Made by a program: the position numbers and the translations under genes
Source of the DNA: Mycobacterium sp. Aquia_216
Lineage (GTDB): Bacteria; Actinomycetota; Actinomycetes; Mycobacteriales; Mycobacteriaceae
Reading direction: 5' to 3'
NCBI RefSeq assembly: GCF_026723865.1
Contig: NZ_CP113529.1
Span: forward strand, 3,720,001 to 3,784,000
DNA length: 64,000 nucleotides
In this document: one piece after another, positions 12,929-22,571 of the stretch
Layout: every line of letters begins with the position of its first letter
How positions within the stretch are numbered: position 1 is the stretch's first letter
The notes under the pieces: model-generated
The model's input: only the letters and a program-made list of their open reading frames with translations
Told to the model about the DNA's origin: nothing
Databases searched by the model: none

Positions 12929-13342
12929 GCACGTTCCTTCCGTAGCGGAAGGCGTCCTTAACTCTGCCGAGCGTGGCGGATACCGGCGGGGACCGGAGAA
13001 CCGTTGCAACGCCTCTCGACCAGAAAAGTCTACGTCGTCATCCGACGTCTGGACGCCCAGCTCGACCCGATCCGCTTGGGATTTCGGCGCCCTTGAGCAC
13101 CAGCTCGCGGATCTTGTCGGCAATGTCTTTAGTTACCCAAGTTAACCAGATTGCAGCCGAACGTGTTTCGTATCGACCGCGTCGACGCCGGTTGTTGACG
13201 TCGCCCGGAGCTCCGTGTCGTAGTCGTCTTCACGCGCAGCAGTCACGCCTTAAGGATAGTCGACCTATGCGAATGCCCTGGTGCACTGGCTGGCCGCGCG
13301 GCTGGGGGCCGTCGCCGAGCGGGCAGGCCTTACGCTGATTCT
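12929..13342. promoter_or_regulatory. Divergent intergenic region metH / PAC2 gene
   Basis: This 414-bp gap separates two divergent genes and should hold both promoters. No cobalamin-riboswitch B12 box was found on the metH strand. A short inverted repeat GTTA-n7-TAAC lies around 13132-13146 in a locally AT-richer patch and could be an operator or promoter element. Nothing else recognisable was seen. Confidence 0.4.
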
Positions 13343-14230
13343 GTGACTCCGCCTGATCGTGGCCCGGAAGCCTCTGCGCTGCCCGAACTGCACAACACGA
13401 TCGTCGTCGCGGCGTTTGAGGGCTGGAATGACGCCGGTGACGCGGCCAGCGACGCGCTGGAGCACCTGGATGCCATCTGGGAAGCCCATCCGATCGTGGA
13501 GATCGATGACGAGGCGTACTACGACTACCAGGTGAACCGCCCGGTTATCCGTCAAGTCGACGGGGTTACCCGCGAACTGGTGTGGCCGGCGATGCGGATC
13601 ACCCACTGTCGGCCACCCGGCAGCGACCGCGACATCGTGTTGATGCACGGGGTGGAGCCCAACATGCGCTGGCGCACGTTTTGTGCCGAGCTGGTGGCGA
13701 TTGCCGACAAGCTCAACGTCGACACGGTCGTGATCCTCGGCGCACTGCTGGCCGACACACCGCACACGCGACCGGTGCCGGTCTCGGGCGCGGCCTACTC
13801 CCCCGAGTCCGCGCAGCGTTTCGGCCTGCAGGAGACCCGCTACGAGGGTCCGACCGGTATCGCCGGGGTATTCCAGGACGCCTGCGTGGCCGCCGGGATC
13901 CCGGCGGTGACGTTCTGGGCCGCGGTGCCGCACTACGTGTCGCACCCGCCGAACCCGAAAGCGACGGTGGCACTGCTGCGCCGCGTCGAAGACGTGCTCG
14001 ACATCGAGGTTCCGTTGGAGGATTTGCCCGCCCAGGCCGAGGAGTGGGAGCAGGCGGTCACCGAGATGGCCACCGAGGACGAGGACCTGGCCGAATACGT
14101 GCAGTCGCTGGAGCAACGCGGCGACGCGGAGGTCGACGTGAACGAGGCCCTGGGCAACATCGACGGCGACGCGCTGGCGGCCGAGTTCGAGCGCTACCTG
14201 CGCCGCCGCCGTCCGGGCTTCGGGAAGTAA
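13343..14230 (+). CDS. PAC2 family protein (Rv2125-like)
   Basis: The product is 295 residues from GTG 13343. It shows the PAC2 fold pattern: an early EGWNDAGDAASDALEHL, then GVEPNMRWRTF, VVILGALLADTPHTRPVPV, and a GPTGIAGVFQDAC segment followed by AAVPHYVSHPPNPKATVALL. PAC2 family proteins include proteasome-assembly chaperones, and actinobacterial members are suspected to act near the proteasome, but their function is not proven. The C-terminal third is an acidic helical tail (EEWEQAVTEMATEDEDLAEY) ending in the basic RYLRRRRPGFGK. It lies divergently from metH and upstream of the permease gene, as Rv2125 does relative to Rv2127 in M. tuberculosis. Confidence 0.9.
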   Translation: MTPPDRGPEASALPELHNTIVVAAFEGWNDAGDAASDALEHLDAIWEAHPIVEIDDEAYYDYQVNRPVIRQVDGVTRELVWPAMRITHCRPPGSDRDIVLMHGVEPNMRWRTFCAELVAIADKLNVDTVVILGALLADTPHTRPVPVSGAAYSPESAQRFGLQETRYEGPTGIAGVFQDACVAAGIPAVTFWAAVPHYVSHPPNPKATVALLRRVEDVLDIEVPLEDLPAQAEEWEQAVTEMATEDEDLAEYVQSLEQRGDAEVDVNEALGNIDGDALAAEFERYLRRRRPGFGK

Positions 14231-14365
14231 CGGACCGGATCGTCCTGTTGCCGTCCTGGGCCGACTACGAAAAGATCGCTGGCAAACCAACCGGATTTAC
14301 AGACCCCGGTCTAGGCGATTCGGGGCGCCCCCGCGGGTTGGGCCAACGACGACGATCGGACCGCC

Positions 14366-15799
14366 ATGACCGCCCTGCCTGACACGCCCGAGCCGGACCC
14401 GTCCCCGCCGGCGGTCCCCAACGAGGAGGCCGGTTATCACAAGGGGCTCAAGCCCCGCCAACTTCAGATGATCGCGATCGGTGGCGCGATCGGTACCGGC
14501 CTGTTCCTCGGCGCCGGCGGCCGGCTGGTCAAGGCCGGGCCCGGGTTGTTCCTGGTGTACGGGATGTGCGGAATATTCGTCTTCTTCATGCTGCGCGCAT
14601 TGGGCGAGCTGGTGCTGCATCGTCCGTCGTCGGGCTCGTTTGTTTCCTACGCCCGTGAATTCTTCGGCGAGAAAGCCGCCTTCGTGGTCGGCTGGATGTA
14701 TTTCCTGAACTGGGCCATGACCTCGATCGTCGACACCACCGCAATCGCCACCTACCTGCACCATTGGACGGCCTTCGGCGCGATCCCACAGTGGGTTCTT
14801 GCGCTCATTGCCCTGGTGGTGGTGCTGTCGATGAACATGATCTCCGTCGCGTGGTTCGGCGAGCTGGAGTTTTGGGCGGCACTGATCAAGGTTTTCGCCC
14901 TTGTCACCTTCCTGGTCGTGGGAATTGTGTTCTTAGCCGGGCGATTTCAGATCGACGGGCACGGCACCGGCCCCGGAATATGGGCCAGCCACGGCGGCCT
15001 GTTCCCGACCGGTGTGATACCACTGGCGGTGACCGCCTCGGGCGTGGTATTCGCTTATGCCGGTGTCGAATTGGTGGGAATCGCCGCCGGTGAGACCGCC
15101 GATCCGGAGAAGATCATGCCGCGTGCGATCAATTCCGTGATCGTCCGCATCGCGGTGTTCTACGTCGGATCGGTGGCACTGCTGGCGATGCTGTTGCCCT
15201 ACACCGCCTACAAGGCCGGCGAAAGCCCGTTCGTCACGTTCTTCTCGAAGATCGGCTTCCACGGCGCGGGCGACCTGATGAACATCGTGGTCATCACCGC
15301 CGCGCTGTCCAGCCTGAACGCGGGACTCTATTCGACCGGCCGGGTCATGCACTCGCTGGCGATGAGCGGCAGCGGCCCCAAGTTCGCCATGCGGATGACG
15401 AAACGTGGTGTGCCGTATGGCGGAATCGCGATGACCGCCGTCATCTGCCTTTTCGGCATCGCGCTCAACGCCTTCAACCCTGGCGAAGCCTTCGAAATCG
15501 TGCTCAGCGACGCCGCTTTGGGCATCGTCGCGTCCTGGGCCACGATCGTGTTGTGTCAGCTTCGGTTCTACAAGCTGACCAATGACGGGGCGATGGAGCG
15601 GCCCGCGTTCCGCACGCCGTTCACCCCGTACAGCGGCTACGTCACCCTGGCGTTCTTGGTCTGCATCGTGGTGCTGATGGCTTTCGATCGACCGGTTGGC
15701 ACCTGGACCGTCGCATCGCTGATCGTCATCGCTCCCGCACTGGTCGTAGGTTGGTTCGCCGTGCGCAAACGGGTGGCGGCGGCCACCGTGCGTTGGTGA
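14366..15799 (+). CDS. ansP1: Amino acid permease, AnsP1-like (L-asparagine/aspartate)
   Basis: This 477-residue APC-superfamily permease has a hydrophilic N-terminus and 12 predicted membrane segments. The first consensus block [20 protein letters not shown] is the substrate-binding glycine motif of amino acid permeases. Other hallmarks are [35 protein letters not shown] and [15 protein letters not shown]. The length and position between the Rv2125-like and Rv2129c-like genes match M. tuberculosis AnsP1 (Rv2127), an aspartate/asparagine importer. The stop lies 4 bp from that of the converging SDR gene. Substrate specificity cannot be read from sequence alone. Confidence 0.9.
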   Translation: MTALPDTPEPDPSPPAVPNEEAGYHKGLKPRQLQMIAIGGAIGTGLFLGAGGRLVKAGPGLFLVYGMCGIFVFFMLRALGELVLHRPSSGSFVSYAREFFGEKAAFVVGWMYFLNWAMTSIVDTTAIATYLHHWTAFGAIPQWVLALIALVVVLSMNMISVAWFGELEFWAALIKVFALVTFLVVGIVFLAGRFQIDGHGTGPGIWASHGGLFPTGVIPLAVTASGVVFAYAGVELVGIAAGETADPEKIMPRAINSVIVRIAVFYVGSVALLAMLLPYTAYKAGESPFVTFFSKIGFHGAGDLMNIVVITAALSSLNAGLYSTGRVMHSLAMSGSGPKFAMRMTKRGVPYGGIAMTAVICLFGIALNAFNPGEAFEIVLSDAALGIVASWATIVLCQLRFYKLTNDGAMERPAFRTPFTPYSGYVTLAFLVCIVVLMAFDRPVGTWTVASLIVIAPALVVGWFAVRKRVAAATVRW

Positions 15800-15803
15800 A
15801 GCG

Positions 15804-16685
15804 CTAGGCTTTCCCCAGCTCCTGGTTGTAGGCGCTGGTGGAGCGGCCGAGCGCGGCAACCTCGGCGTCCATCTGAGGCACCATTTCCGTGACGGCTCTG
15901 CGAATCGGGAGCTCACCGGCACGGGTGGACAGCACCGGCTTGAGCCAGCGAAACGCGACCACCCAGCCCGGGCAGTAGACCCGGTCCTTGCGGCCCTCGA
16001 TGCCCTTGACGAACGCCGTCGCGCAGCTGTCCACGTCGGTCGTCTTGTTCAACGGCCATGGCAGCCGCTTGAGCAGGTAGGTGAACGAGGGCAGGTCGGA
16101 CTTGGTGTCACGAACCAGCGCCGTGTCGATCCAGGACATGTGCGCCACGCCGATGCCGACGCCGCGGTGACCGACCTCCAGGCGTAGCGCATTGGCCAAA
16201 TGCTCATTACCGGCCTTCGACACGTCATAGGACGCCATTCCCGGGGCCGCCGCGAATGCCGCCAGCGACGAGACGATCAGCAGATAGCCATGCCGGTCGA
16301 TCAGCGCTGGCAGGGTCGCGCGCACGGTGTGAAAGACGCCGAGCAGATTGACATCCAGCACCCGCCGGAATGCCTCCGGGTCGACCTGCAGCACCGACCC
16401 GTAGCTGGCGATTCCGGCGTTGGCCACCGCGACGTCGATGCCGCCGAAACGTTCGACGGCCCGATCGGCGACGCCGTGCATGGCGGCCAGATCGCGCACA
16501 TCGGCGACCACGGTCAGCACGTGCTCGTCGCCGCCGAGTTCGGCGGCCAGCGTGTCCAGTGCGGCTTTGTCGAGGTCGGTCACGACGAGTTTGGCGCCCT
16601 TGGTGTGCAGCCGGCGGGCTACCTCCGCACCGATTCCCCGGGCGCCCCCGGTGATGAGAACGACTTTGCCCTGCACCGATGTCAT
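15804..16685 (-). CDS. Short-chain dehydrogenase/reductase (Rv2129c-like)
   Basis: The protein has 293 residues from ATG 16685. A TTG three codons upstream (16694) is nearer the GAAAGG sequence and is an alternative. It carries the classical SDR NAD(P) motif TGGARGIGAEVARRL at the N-terminus, VTDLDK after strand 2 (an Asp that favours NAD), ANAGIASYG, and the catalytic S/Y/K set (IVSSLAAF and YDVSKAGNEHLANALRLE). A C-terminal extension of about 60 residues with YCPGWVVAFRWLKP resembles mycobacterial membrane-associated SDRs. The substrate is unknown. It lies just downstream of mshC on the same strand (26 bp gap), so co-transcription is likely. Confidence 0.9.
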   Translation of the reverse strand: MTSVQGKVVLITGGARGIGAEVARRLHTKGAKLVVTDLDKAALDTLAAELGGDEHVLTVVADVRDLAAMHGVADRAVERFGGIDVAVANAGIASYGSVLQVDPEAFRRVLDVNLLGVFHTVRATLPALIDRHGYLLIVSSLAAFAAAPGMASYDVSKAGNEHLANALRLEVGHRGVGIGVAHMSWIDTALVRDTKSDLPSFTYLLKRLPWPLNKTTDVDSCATAFVKGIEGRKDRVYCPGWVVAFRWLKPVLSTRAGELPIRRAVTEMVPQMDAEVAALGRSTSAYNQELGKA

Positions 16686-16711
16686 GGCCGTCAACGTACC
16701 TTTCGCCGAAT

Positions 16712-17956
16712 CTAGAGTTCCACCCCGAGAAGCGCATCGATCGCGGTAGCCACCAGCCGCGGCGCCTCGGCGTCATGACCGCCGTACTCGAGTGCGTCAG
16801 TGGCCCAACCATCAAGTGCGGCAATCGCTTTGGGTGTGTCAAGGTCATCGGCCAGGTACTGGCGCACCCGCGCGATGACATCGACCGCGTCCGGGCCGGC
16901 GGGCAGCGCGGTCGCGGTGCGCCAACGTTGCAGCCGCGCGGCCGACTCGTCGACCAGCTGGGGGCTCCACGACCGGTCCGCGCGATAGTGCCCGGCCAGC
17001 AGACCGAGCCGAATGGCCGACGGCTCAACGCCCTGCGCGCGCAGCCCCGACACCAGCACCAGGTTGCCGCGACTCTTCGACATTTTGTGCCCGTCCCAGC
17101 CGATCATCCCGGCGTGGACGTAGTGGCGAGCGAATCGCCTTTCATTCCTTACACATTCGGCGTGTGCGGCAGTGAACTCGTGATGCGGGAAGATCAGGTC
17201 GGTGCCGCCACCCTGGATGTCCAAGCCGCTGCCGATGCGGCTGAGCGCGATCGCAGCGCATTCGACGTGCCAGCCGGGCCGGCCCGGGCCGAACGGTGAC
17301 GGCCAACTGGGCTCCCCGGGCCGTTCGGCCCGCCACAACAGTGCGTCCAGTTCGTCGGTCTTGCCCGCGCGGTCCGGGTCGCCGCCGCGCTCGGCGAACA
17401 GCCGCAGCATGGTCTCGCGGTCATAGCCCGATTCGTAGCCGAACTGCGGCGTGGCATCCGCGCGATAGTAGACGTCCGGATATTCCCCTACCTCCGGGTC
17501 GATGACGTATGCCGCCCCCGACGCGAGCATCTTTTCGACGAGCTCCACCACTTCGGCTACGGCTTCGGTCGCCCCGACATACTCGCGCGGCGGCAACACC
17601 CGCAACGCGGCCATGTCCTCGCGGAACAGCGCCACCTCGCGATCACCGAGCTCACGCCAGTCGATGCCGTCTCGCCTGGCCCGCTCGAACAGCGGGTCGT
17701 CGACGTCGGTGACGTTCTGCACGTAGTGCACGCCGTGGCCCAGATCCAGCCACAGCCGGTGAATCAGATCGAACGCCAGATAGGTGGCCGCGTGGCCCAA
17801 ATGTGTGGCGTCGTAAGGCGTGATCCCGCAGACGTACATGGTGGCGGTCGACCCGGCCGCCACCGGGCGGACCTGGCGATCGGAGGTGTCGTACAGCCGT
17901 AGCTCCGGGCCGCGTCCGGGCATCACCGGCACCTGTGCGGAAGGCCACGACTGCAT
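16712..17956 (-). CDS. mshC: Cysteine:1-D-inositol-glucosamine ligase (mycothiol biosynthesis)
   Basis: MshC performs the ATP-dependent joining of cysteine to GlcN-inositol, the third step of mycothiol synthesis. The protein is 414 residues from ATG 17956 (MQSWPSAQ), matching the M. tuberculosis start; upstream in-frame codons are rejected. It is a class I cysteinyl-tRNA-synthetase paralogue: [17 protein letters not shown] holds the HIGH-like motif and a zinc Cys, [14 protein letters not shown] supplies further zinc ligands with [12 protein letters not shown], and KMSKSRGN is the KMSKS loop. It lacks the C-terminal anticodon-binding domain of CysRS, as expected for MshC. It is followed by the SDR gene and preceded by cysQ 114 bp upstream. 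Confidence 0.97.
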   Translation of the reverse strand: MQSWPSAQVPVMPGRGPELRLYDTSDRQVRPVAAGSTATMYVCGITPYDATHLGHAATYLAFDLIHRLWLDLGHGVHYVQNVTDVDDPLFERARRDGIDWRELGDREVALFREDMAALRVLPPREYVGATEAVAEVVELVEKMLASGAAYVIDPEVGEYPDVYYRADATPQFGYESGYDRETMLRLFAERGGDPDRAGKTDELDALLWRAERPGEPSWPSPFGPGRPGWHVECAAIALSRIGSGLDIQGGGTDLIFPHHEFTAAHAECVRNERRFARHYVHAGMIGWDGHKMSKSRGNLVLVSGLRAQGVEPSAIRLGLLAGHYRADRSWSPQLVDESAARLQRWRTATALPAGPDAVDVIARVRQYLADDLDTPKAIAALDGWATDALEYGGHDAEAPRLVATAIDALLGVEL

Positions 17957-18070
17957 GCTGTCGACTTTAGGCCCGGCGACGATGCGGGCCGTGCAGCGGC
18001 CTGCTGTGGGGTACTCCCAGCCGCGCGGCGAGCGAGGGGGCGAGGCGGGCAATCAGGTCAGGCGTGGCGG

Positions 18071-18859
18071 TCAGTGCCAGGCGTCGCGGATGGCGCCGAG
18101 CAGGATCGGCGCCACCTCGGCGCGACACATCACGAAGTCGGGCAGGTACGGGTCCTCCTGGTTGTAGCGCATCGGGGAGCCGTCGAGCCGCGACGCGTGC
18201 ATACCCGCGGCCATCACCACACCGGCCGGCGCGGCCGAATCCCATTCCCATTGCCCGCCGGCATGCAGATAGGCGTCGACATCGCCGTCGATGATGGCCA
18301 TCGCCTTGGCGCCCGCCGAGCCGATCGCCACCGGCTGGATCGCGAGCGACTGGCGCATGCGGTGCAGCACCGCCGGTGGCCGGGTGGCGCTGACGGCGAT
18401 CCGCAACGTGTGCGGGATACCGACCCGCGCCTGGCTGTCGGTCACGGTGTCGCTGCGATACACGATGTTGTCCCGAGCGGGCAAAGCAACTGCCGCATCA
18501 GTGATTTCGCGCCGGCCATCGGTCGGACGCTGCCACAGCGCGATATGTACCGCCCAGTCGTCACGCCCCGGTGTGGAGAACTCGCGGGTGCCGTCCACCG
18601 GGTCGATGATCCACACCCGATCGTGGTTGAGCCGCTGCAGATCGTCGTAAGCTTCCTCGCTGAGCACCGCGTCGTCCGGGCGCTCGGCGCGCAGCCGGCG
18701 CAGGATCAGCTCGTTGGCCAGGCTGTCGCCGGCGTCGCCGAGCATCCAGGGATGACCGAACCCGACCTCCTCGCGCACTTTCAGCAGCAGCTCCCCCGCG
18801 TCGGCGGCGAGATCGGCGGCTAATGCAGCATCAGTCATCTCATCGGCAGCAGAGCTCAC
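18071..18859 (-). CDS. cysQ: CysQ: 3'-phosphoadenosine-5'-phosphate / inositol-type phosphatase
   Basis: This 262-residue member of the inositol monophosphatase superfamily starts at GTG 18859. Metal-binding motifs are visible: LSEEAYDD (Glu of motif 1), [20 protein letters not shown] (the DPxDGT motif) and the late [17 protein letters not shown]. tuberculosis CysQ (Rv2131c) dephosphorylates PAP and related substrates, which keeps sulfate assimilation running. Its location directly upstream of mshC on the same strand links it to sulfur/thiol metabolism. Upstream, 32 bp away, ends the SCO1664-family gene, so these may form one transcript. Confidence 0.94.
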   Translation of the reverse strand: MSSAADEMTDAALAADLAADAGELLLKVREEVGFGHPWMLGDAGDSLANELILRRLRAERPDDAVLSEEAYDDLQRLNHDRVWIIDPVDGTREFSTPGRDDWAVHIALWQRPTDGRREITDAAVALPARDNIVYRSDTVTDSQARVGIPHTLRIAVSATRPPAVLHRMRQSLAIQPVAIGSAGAKAMAIIDGDVDAYLHAGGQWEWDSAAPAGVVMAAGMHASRLDGSPMRYNQEDPYLPDFVMCRAEVAPILLGAIRDAWH

Positions 18860-18891
18860 CGCTTCAGTATCGCCGACGGCGATGCCGGACC

Positions 18892-19716
18892 CTAAAACGC
18901 GGGCCAGGGAATGGGGCGATGCCGGCTGGGCACGGGCATCACCGGGTTGTCCAGCAGCGCGTGCGCCCGCATGCTCAGCGCCGCGATCTCCGTCCGGGTG
19001 ATCTGCCCGGCCAGCGCGTCGCCGAACTCGTCACCCACCGCGTCGGCCAGACGGGCGACGGCCTGCAGGGTCGAGTCGTCGATCGGTTTACCGGCCCATC
19101 CCCAGAGCACCGTGCGCAGTTTGTTCTCGACGTGCAGGCACACGCCGTGGTCGACGCCGTAGACGTGGCCGTCGAGGTCGCGCAGGACGTGGCCGCCCTT
19201 GCGGTCGGCGTTGTTGACCAGCACGTCGAACACCGCCATCCGCCACAGGCGAATGTCGTCGGCGTGCATCAGGATGACCTCGTCGCCGGCGTAGTCGTGG
19301 GCTCGCAGCACCGGCAGATAACCCGGCTGCTGCCGGTCGGCGGGAAACAGGTCGACCAGATCCGGTCCCGGCCGCGGGTCGGTGTCCACGGCGTCGCCGG
19401 GTTGCTGCACCCACAGCTGCAGCATGCCGGGGCCCGCCGGCCCGTGGCGAATGATGGTGTAGGGCACCAGGTTCCAGCCTAATTGCGTCGATACCTGATA
19501 CGCGGCGAGTTCACGGCCGGCCAGCGTGCCGTCGGGGAAGTCCCAGAGCGGCTGCTCGCCGGAGATCGGCTTGTAGACGCAGTGCACGCTGGACTCGCCC
19601 AGCGTGGCCTCGCACAGGAAGGTGGCGTTACTGGCCGAGCGGATCCGTCCGAGGACCGTCAGCTCGCCGTCCCGCAAGACCTCACGATCGTCATGCTCGT
19701 TATTCAGGGGCGTCAT
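18892..19716 (-). CDS. SCO1664 family protein (Rv2133c-like), PI3/4-kinase-like fold
   Basis: The product is 274 residues from ATG 19716; its start lies 17 bp inside the end of the upstream DUF3090 gene. The family is annotated as SCO1664, with remote similarity to phosphatidylinositol 3/4-kinase catalytic regions. Visible segments include [18 protein letters not shown], the [19 protein letters not shown] block, [16 protein letters not shown] (the N-A-D-R-K-G loop resembling a kinase catalytic loop) and [18 protein letters not shown] (a DxG-like metal site). These suggest a phosphotransferase, but the substrate is unknown. Across actinobacteria it travels with the DUF3090 and histidine phosphatase genes, as here. 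Confidence 0.88.
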   Translation of the reverse strand: MTPLNNEHDDREVLRDGELTVLGRIRSASNATFLCEATLGESSVHCVYKPISGEQPLWDFPDGTLAGRELAAYQVSTQLGWNLVPYTIIRHGPAGPGMLQLWVQQPGDAVDTDPRPGPDLVDLFPADRQQPGYLPVLRAHDYAGDEVILMHADDIRLWRMAVFDVLVNNADRKGGHVLRDLDGHVYGVDHGVCLHVENKLRTVLWGWAGKPIDDSTLQAVARLADAVGDEFGDALAGQITRTEIAALSMRAHALLDNPVMPVPSRHRPIPWPAF

Positions 19717-20287
19717 CGGTGGGCCCGAGCAGCGCACTTCGCTTATAGCCGTTGGCGCGCGCGCAAATGTGACCCTCAGGGTCCAGCGGTTCGTCGCACA
19801 GGGGGCATGGCGGGCGTCCCGCCGAGATCACGCGGCTGGATCGGGTGGCGAACTGCCGCGCCGATTCCGGGGTCAAGAACACGCGCACCGCGTCGGGACC
19901 TTCGTCGGTGTCGTCGAGCACCACCGAGGCGTCGAACTCGGCATCGGTGACGGCCAGCAGTTCGACCACAACGGTCTGGGCTTCCGAGTCCCAGCCCAGG
20001 CCCATCGTCCCGACCCGGAATTCCGCGTCGACGGGCGTGATGAGCGGATTGAGGTCATCGACCTCGGCGGGCTCCGGCGGCACGGGTGTGCCGAACCGGC
20101 GGTTCACCTCGAGCAGCAGTGCACCGATGCGTTCGGCGAGCACCGCGACCTGTTGCTTCTCCAGCACCACCGACACCACGCGGGAATCGCCGACCGCCTG
20201 GATGTAGAAGGTGCGATTACCGGGCTGACCGACGGTTCCGGCCACGAAGCGGTCGGGTGTGCGGAAGACATGGATTGCGCGAGGCAT
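19700..20287 (-). CDS. DUF3090 family protein (Rv2134c-like)
   Basis: This 195-residue protein has the DUF3090 pattern. It begins MPRAIHVFRTPDRFVAGTVG, continues with TFYIQAVGDSRVVSVVLEKQ and LVDIL-type helices, and ends with a zinc-ribbon-like tail CPLCDEPLDPEGHICARANG. The four Cys/His residues in that tail are positioned to bind a metal. The function is unknown. The family is almost always encoded between the histidine phosphatase (Rv2135c) and SCO1664 (Rv2133c) genes, as seen here, which hints at a shared pathway. Its 3' end overlaps the next gene by 17 bp. Confidence 0.9.
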   Translation of the reverse strand: MPRAIHVFRTPDRFVAGTVGQPGNRTFYIQAVGDSRVVSVVLEKQQVAVLAERIGALLLEVNRRFGTPVPPEPAEVDDLNPLITPVDAEFRVGTMGLGWDSEAQTVVVELLAVTDAEFDASVVLDDTDEGPDAVRVFLTPESARQFATRSSRVISAGRPPCPLCDEPLDPEGHICARANGYKRSALLGPTDDAPE

Positions 20288-20350
20288 GGCACCTCCAAAA
20301 TACCGGCTGTTGCGGTCGCTAGGCGATTCGATGCGGTTGCCGCAGCGGAA

Positions 20351-21091
20351 TCAATCTGTGGATCCCCCGACCACCGCGTCGCTCGACGGTTCCGCCTCGG
20401 CCGGTTGTTGTTGCGGCTCTTCTGGTTTGTCGGCTTCGGCGTCAGTCTTGGGTGGCGGCCCGGCTCGTAATGCGGCGGCCAGCCGTCCGCCGGTGTGGTT
20501 GACGTGCAACACGAACGGCCGCAGCGGCGTGTACCGGATCACACTCACCGACGCCGGATCCGCGGTGACACGCTGGAAGCCGTCCAGGTGCATGCCGTAG
20601 GCGTCCGCGATCAACGACTTGATGACATCACCGTGAGTACAAGCCACCCACAGCGCATCGCCGTCGTGCTCGTCGCCCAGCCGCCGGTCGTGTTCCCGCA
20701 CCGCGGCCACCGCGCGCGCCTGCACCTGTGCCAGCCCCTCGCCACCGGGAAACACCGCCGCGCTGGGGTGAGCCTGCACCACCCGCCACAGCGGTTCCTT
20801 GGCCAGCTCGCCGATCTTGCGACCGGTCCACTCGCCGTAGTCCACCTCCGCGAGTTGGTCGTCGACGAGCGGCTCCAGGCACAGCGCCTCGGCCAGCGGG
20901 GCGACCGTGTTCCGGCAGCGCAGCAGCGGCGAGGTGACCAGCGCGCGGATCGGCAGGTCGCCGATGCGGTCGATCAGCCCGACGGCCTGCTCGCGGCCCT
21001 TGTCGTCGAGGTCGACGCCCTCGGAACGGCCGGCCAGCACGCCCGCGGTGTTCGAGGTCGAGCGCCCGTGGCGCAACAGAATGACAGTCAC
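20351..21091 (-). CDS. Histidine phosphatase family protein (Rv2135c-like)
   Basis: The protein is 246 residues from GTG 21091, whose GTGA overlaps the stop of the uppP remnant; longer in-frame starts are rejected because this coupled start begins directly with [14 protein letters not shown]. That is the catalytic RHG phosphohistidine motif. The second half-site is [20 protein letters not shown] with the second catalytic His. [16 protein letters not shown] is typical of phosphoglycerate-mutase-like phosphatases. The last 40 residues are a Pro/Glu/Ala-rich tail of low complexity. The natural substrate is not known; the M. tuberculosis homologue is reported as an acid phosphatase. It was originally downstream of an intact uppP, which is now broken. 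Confidence 0.92.
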   Translation of the reverse strand: MTVILLRHGRSTSNTAGVLAGRSEGVDLDDKGREQAVGLIDRIGDLPIRALVTSPLLRCRNTVAPLAEALCLEPLVDDQLAEVDYGEWTGRKIGELAKEPLWRVVQAHPSAAVFPGGEGLAQVQARAVAAVREHDRRLGDEHDGDALWVACTHGDVIKSLIADAYGMHLDGFQRVTADPASVSVIRYTPLRPFVLHVNHTGGRLAAALRAGPPPKTDAEADKPEEPQQQPAEAEPSSDAVVGGSTD

Positions 21092-21264
21092 GTCGCGGCC
21101 ACCGTCCCCTTCGCCAGCAGGATCAGCACGATGATTCCGGCCACACCCGGGTAGCCCACGAACCAGTACATGCTGTGTTGTACCAAAAACCGCAGGAACC
21201 AGGCCACCGCGCTGAGTCCGATGACGAATGCGATCAGGGTGGACACCAGCAGCCGCGGCGGCGT
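21088..21264 (-). pseudogene. uppP: uppP (undecaprenyl-diphosphatase), C-terminal remnant of 59 codons
   Basis: Read on the minus strand from 21264, this stretch translates to [16 protein letters not shown], then [34 protein letters not shown] and AKGTVAAT followed by TGA. It aligns with the last membrane helices of M. tuberculosis UppP (Rv2136c), which ends in ...GTVAAT. The stop codon still overlaps the GTG of the histidine phosphatase gene. Upstream of about 21264 the similarity ends abruptly in unrelated sequence and no start codon belongs to it. The first 12 codons of the same gene lie 9 kb away at 30337-30372. UppP recycles the lipid carrier of cell-wall synthesis; this copy lacks the catalytic region and must be inactive. 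Confidence 0.88.
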
Positions 21265-21542
21265 TCGTCTTCGGGCATTCCTTCAGCATGTCACGACGTG
21301 AATGGATTGAGGTCGCAGAACTTCTCGACGACACATATTGCACCATCACCCTCGACAACCCGGCTTTGGCGCCACCACCGGCGGCCGTCGACAGAGGGTG
21401 CCAGCTTGGCGCCATCGACGACATCGGGTTCGATGTGCATGGGTGAAGCTCCTGGCTGGGATCAATCAGGCTGGGTCAATGGCGAGCCGCATCGATGACG
21501 ATCGGCCCACCACGCGCGCCGGCGAGACGTCGGTCGATGGGG

Positions 21543-21914
21543 TCAGGGGGCAGCCCGCTGTCCGGGTGGTTCTTCGTGCTCGTCCCGGTCACGGGGACCG
21601 ACGTAACCCTCGACCAGCAGTCCGTGGGCCTCTACCACCCGTTCCAGGGCATGAACCCAGTGGTCGTAGTACGCCCACGGCGAGGACGCCCGAGCTCTGG
21701 ACTCCCACGCGTCGATTTCCTTGATCAACGCCTCCTGGAAGTCGTCCCAGGTGTAGTGGCCGAACTCGGAGAGCGCCACGGCAAGACCGAAGGCACGACG
21801 ATGCCAGTCCGCCTCGAACTGGGGTTGGTTCGTATCGATCACACAGGCCTCGTGGAAATGGACCCGACCGTTCGCGTCGTACGTCAGGACGTCGATCTCG
21901 TCCCCGCTGCTCAC
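21543..21914 (-). CDS. Nitrile hydratase accessory/activator protein (P14K-type)
   Basis: This 123-residue protein starts at GTG 21914, overlapping the stop of the alpha subunit (GTGA). Nitrile hydratase activators of the cobalt class are small proteins that resemble the N-terminal part of the beta subunit and deliver the metal by exchanging alpha subunits. The relevant block is visible: FEADWHRRAFGLAVALSEFG, YTWDDFQEALIKEI and WAYYDHWVHALERVVEAHGL, the region shared with beta subunits. The last 20 residues are a charged Arg/Asp/Glu tail. Its place directly after beta and alpha matches the B-A-G order of cobalt nitrile hydratase operons. Confidence 0.88.
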   Translation of the reverse strand: MSSGDEIDVLTYDANGRVHFHEACVIDTNQPQFEADWHRRAFGLAVALSEFGHYTWDDFQEALIKEIDAWESRARASSPWAYYDHWVHALERVVEAHGLLVEGYVGPRDRDEHEEPPGQRAAP

Positions 21915-22558
21915 GGGATGGCCCCGGCGGCAGCCAACTCGCCCTGTGGCGGGATGATCTCGACCCCGATCATCGATTCGGTCGTCACCAGCGACGCGAG
22001 CTGTTCTTCAGACCACCCGTCGGTGCCGGCGGGCCGGGCCGGGATGACGAACCAGCGCGAATGACCGCTGGAGTCCCACACCCGAACCTCGGTGTCATCG
22101 GACAGCAGAACACCGAGCTCGGTCAGGACTCTGCGCGGCTCGCGCGCAGCCCGGGCTCGGAACACCGGATCCTTGTACCAGTACGGCGGCAGACCCAACA
22201 CCGGCCACGGGAAGCAGGAACACAAAGTACAGATCACCAGGTTGTGCACCCCTTCCTCGTTCACGACTGCAGCAATGTGCTCCCCCTCGGCGCCCGCCAT
22301 CCCTTCGGGCAGGTCGAGCATTGCGATCGCGGCCGGGGCGTCGGCAGCCAGCAGGCGAGCGAACTCCGGGTCAACCCAGGCGCGCGCCACGATCTTTTGA
22401 CCGTTGAGGGGGGTCATCTCCGATTCGAAGTAGCCCAACACCTTGTCGACCGTCGTCGAGGCGATCACTCCCTTCTCTATCAGAAGGGCCTCGAGCGCCC
22501 GCACCTTTGCGGCGCTCTCCGTCTCCCGGTCGTGCGGATGGTTGAATCGATCATTCAT
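21911..22558 (-). CDS. nthA: Nitrile hydratase alpha subunit, cobalt-type
   Basis: Nitrile hydratase converts nitriles to amides. The 215-residue alpha subunit contains the metal-binding claw ICTLCSCFPWPVLGLPPYWY at about residues 108-127. The three Cys of C-T-L-C-S-C bind the non-corrin metal, and Thr at the second position marks the cobalt class (iron enzymes have Ser). Other conserved parts are the N-terminal helix RALEALLIEKGVI, then DPVFRARAAREPRRVL and the terminal EEQLASLVTTESMIGVEI. The ATG is preceded by GAGGAG. It lies 13 bp after the beta gene and overlaps the activator gene. The paralogous thiocyanate hydrolase gamma subunit has a similar claw and is the main alternative. Confidence 0.92.
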   Translation of the reverse strand: MNDRFNHPHDRETESAAKVRALEALLIEKGVIASTTVDKVLGYFESEMTPLNGQKIVARAWVDPEFARLLAADAPAAIAMLDLPEGMAGAEGEHIAAVVNEEGVHNLVICTLCSCFPWPVLGLPPYWYKDPVFRARAAREPRRVLTELGVLLSDDTEVRVWDSSGHSRWFVIPARPAGTDGWSEEQLASLVTTESMIGVEIIPPQGELAAAGAIP

Positions 22559-22571
22559 CCGGCTGGGCTCC

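Noticed and set aside
12929..13342. Cobalamin riboswitch upstream of metH
   Set aside because: No B12-box sequence (GCCACTG-like) or supporting structure was found on the metH strand in the 414-bp leader.
21288..21446. Small 52-codon ORF at the left end of the island
   Set aside because: No ribosome-binding site of note and no similarity I can recognise; kept only as part of the island description.
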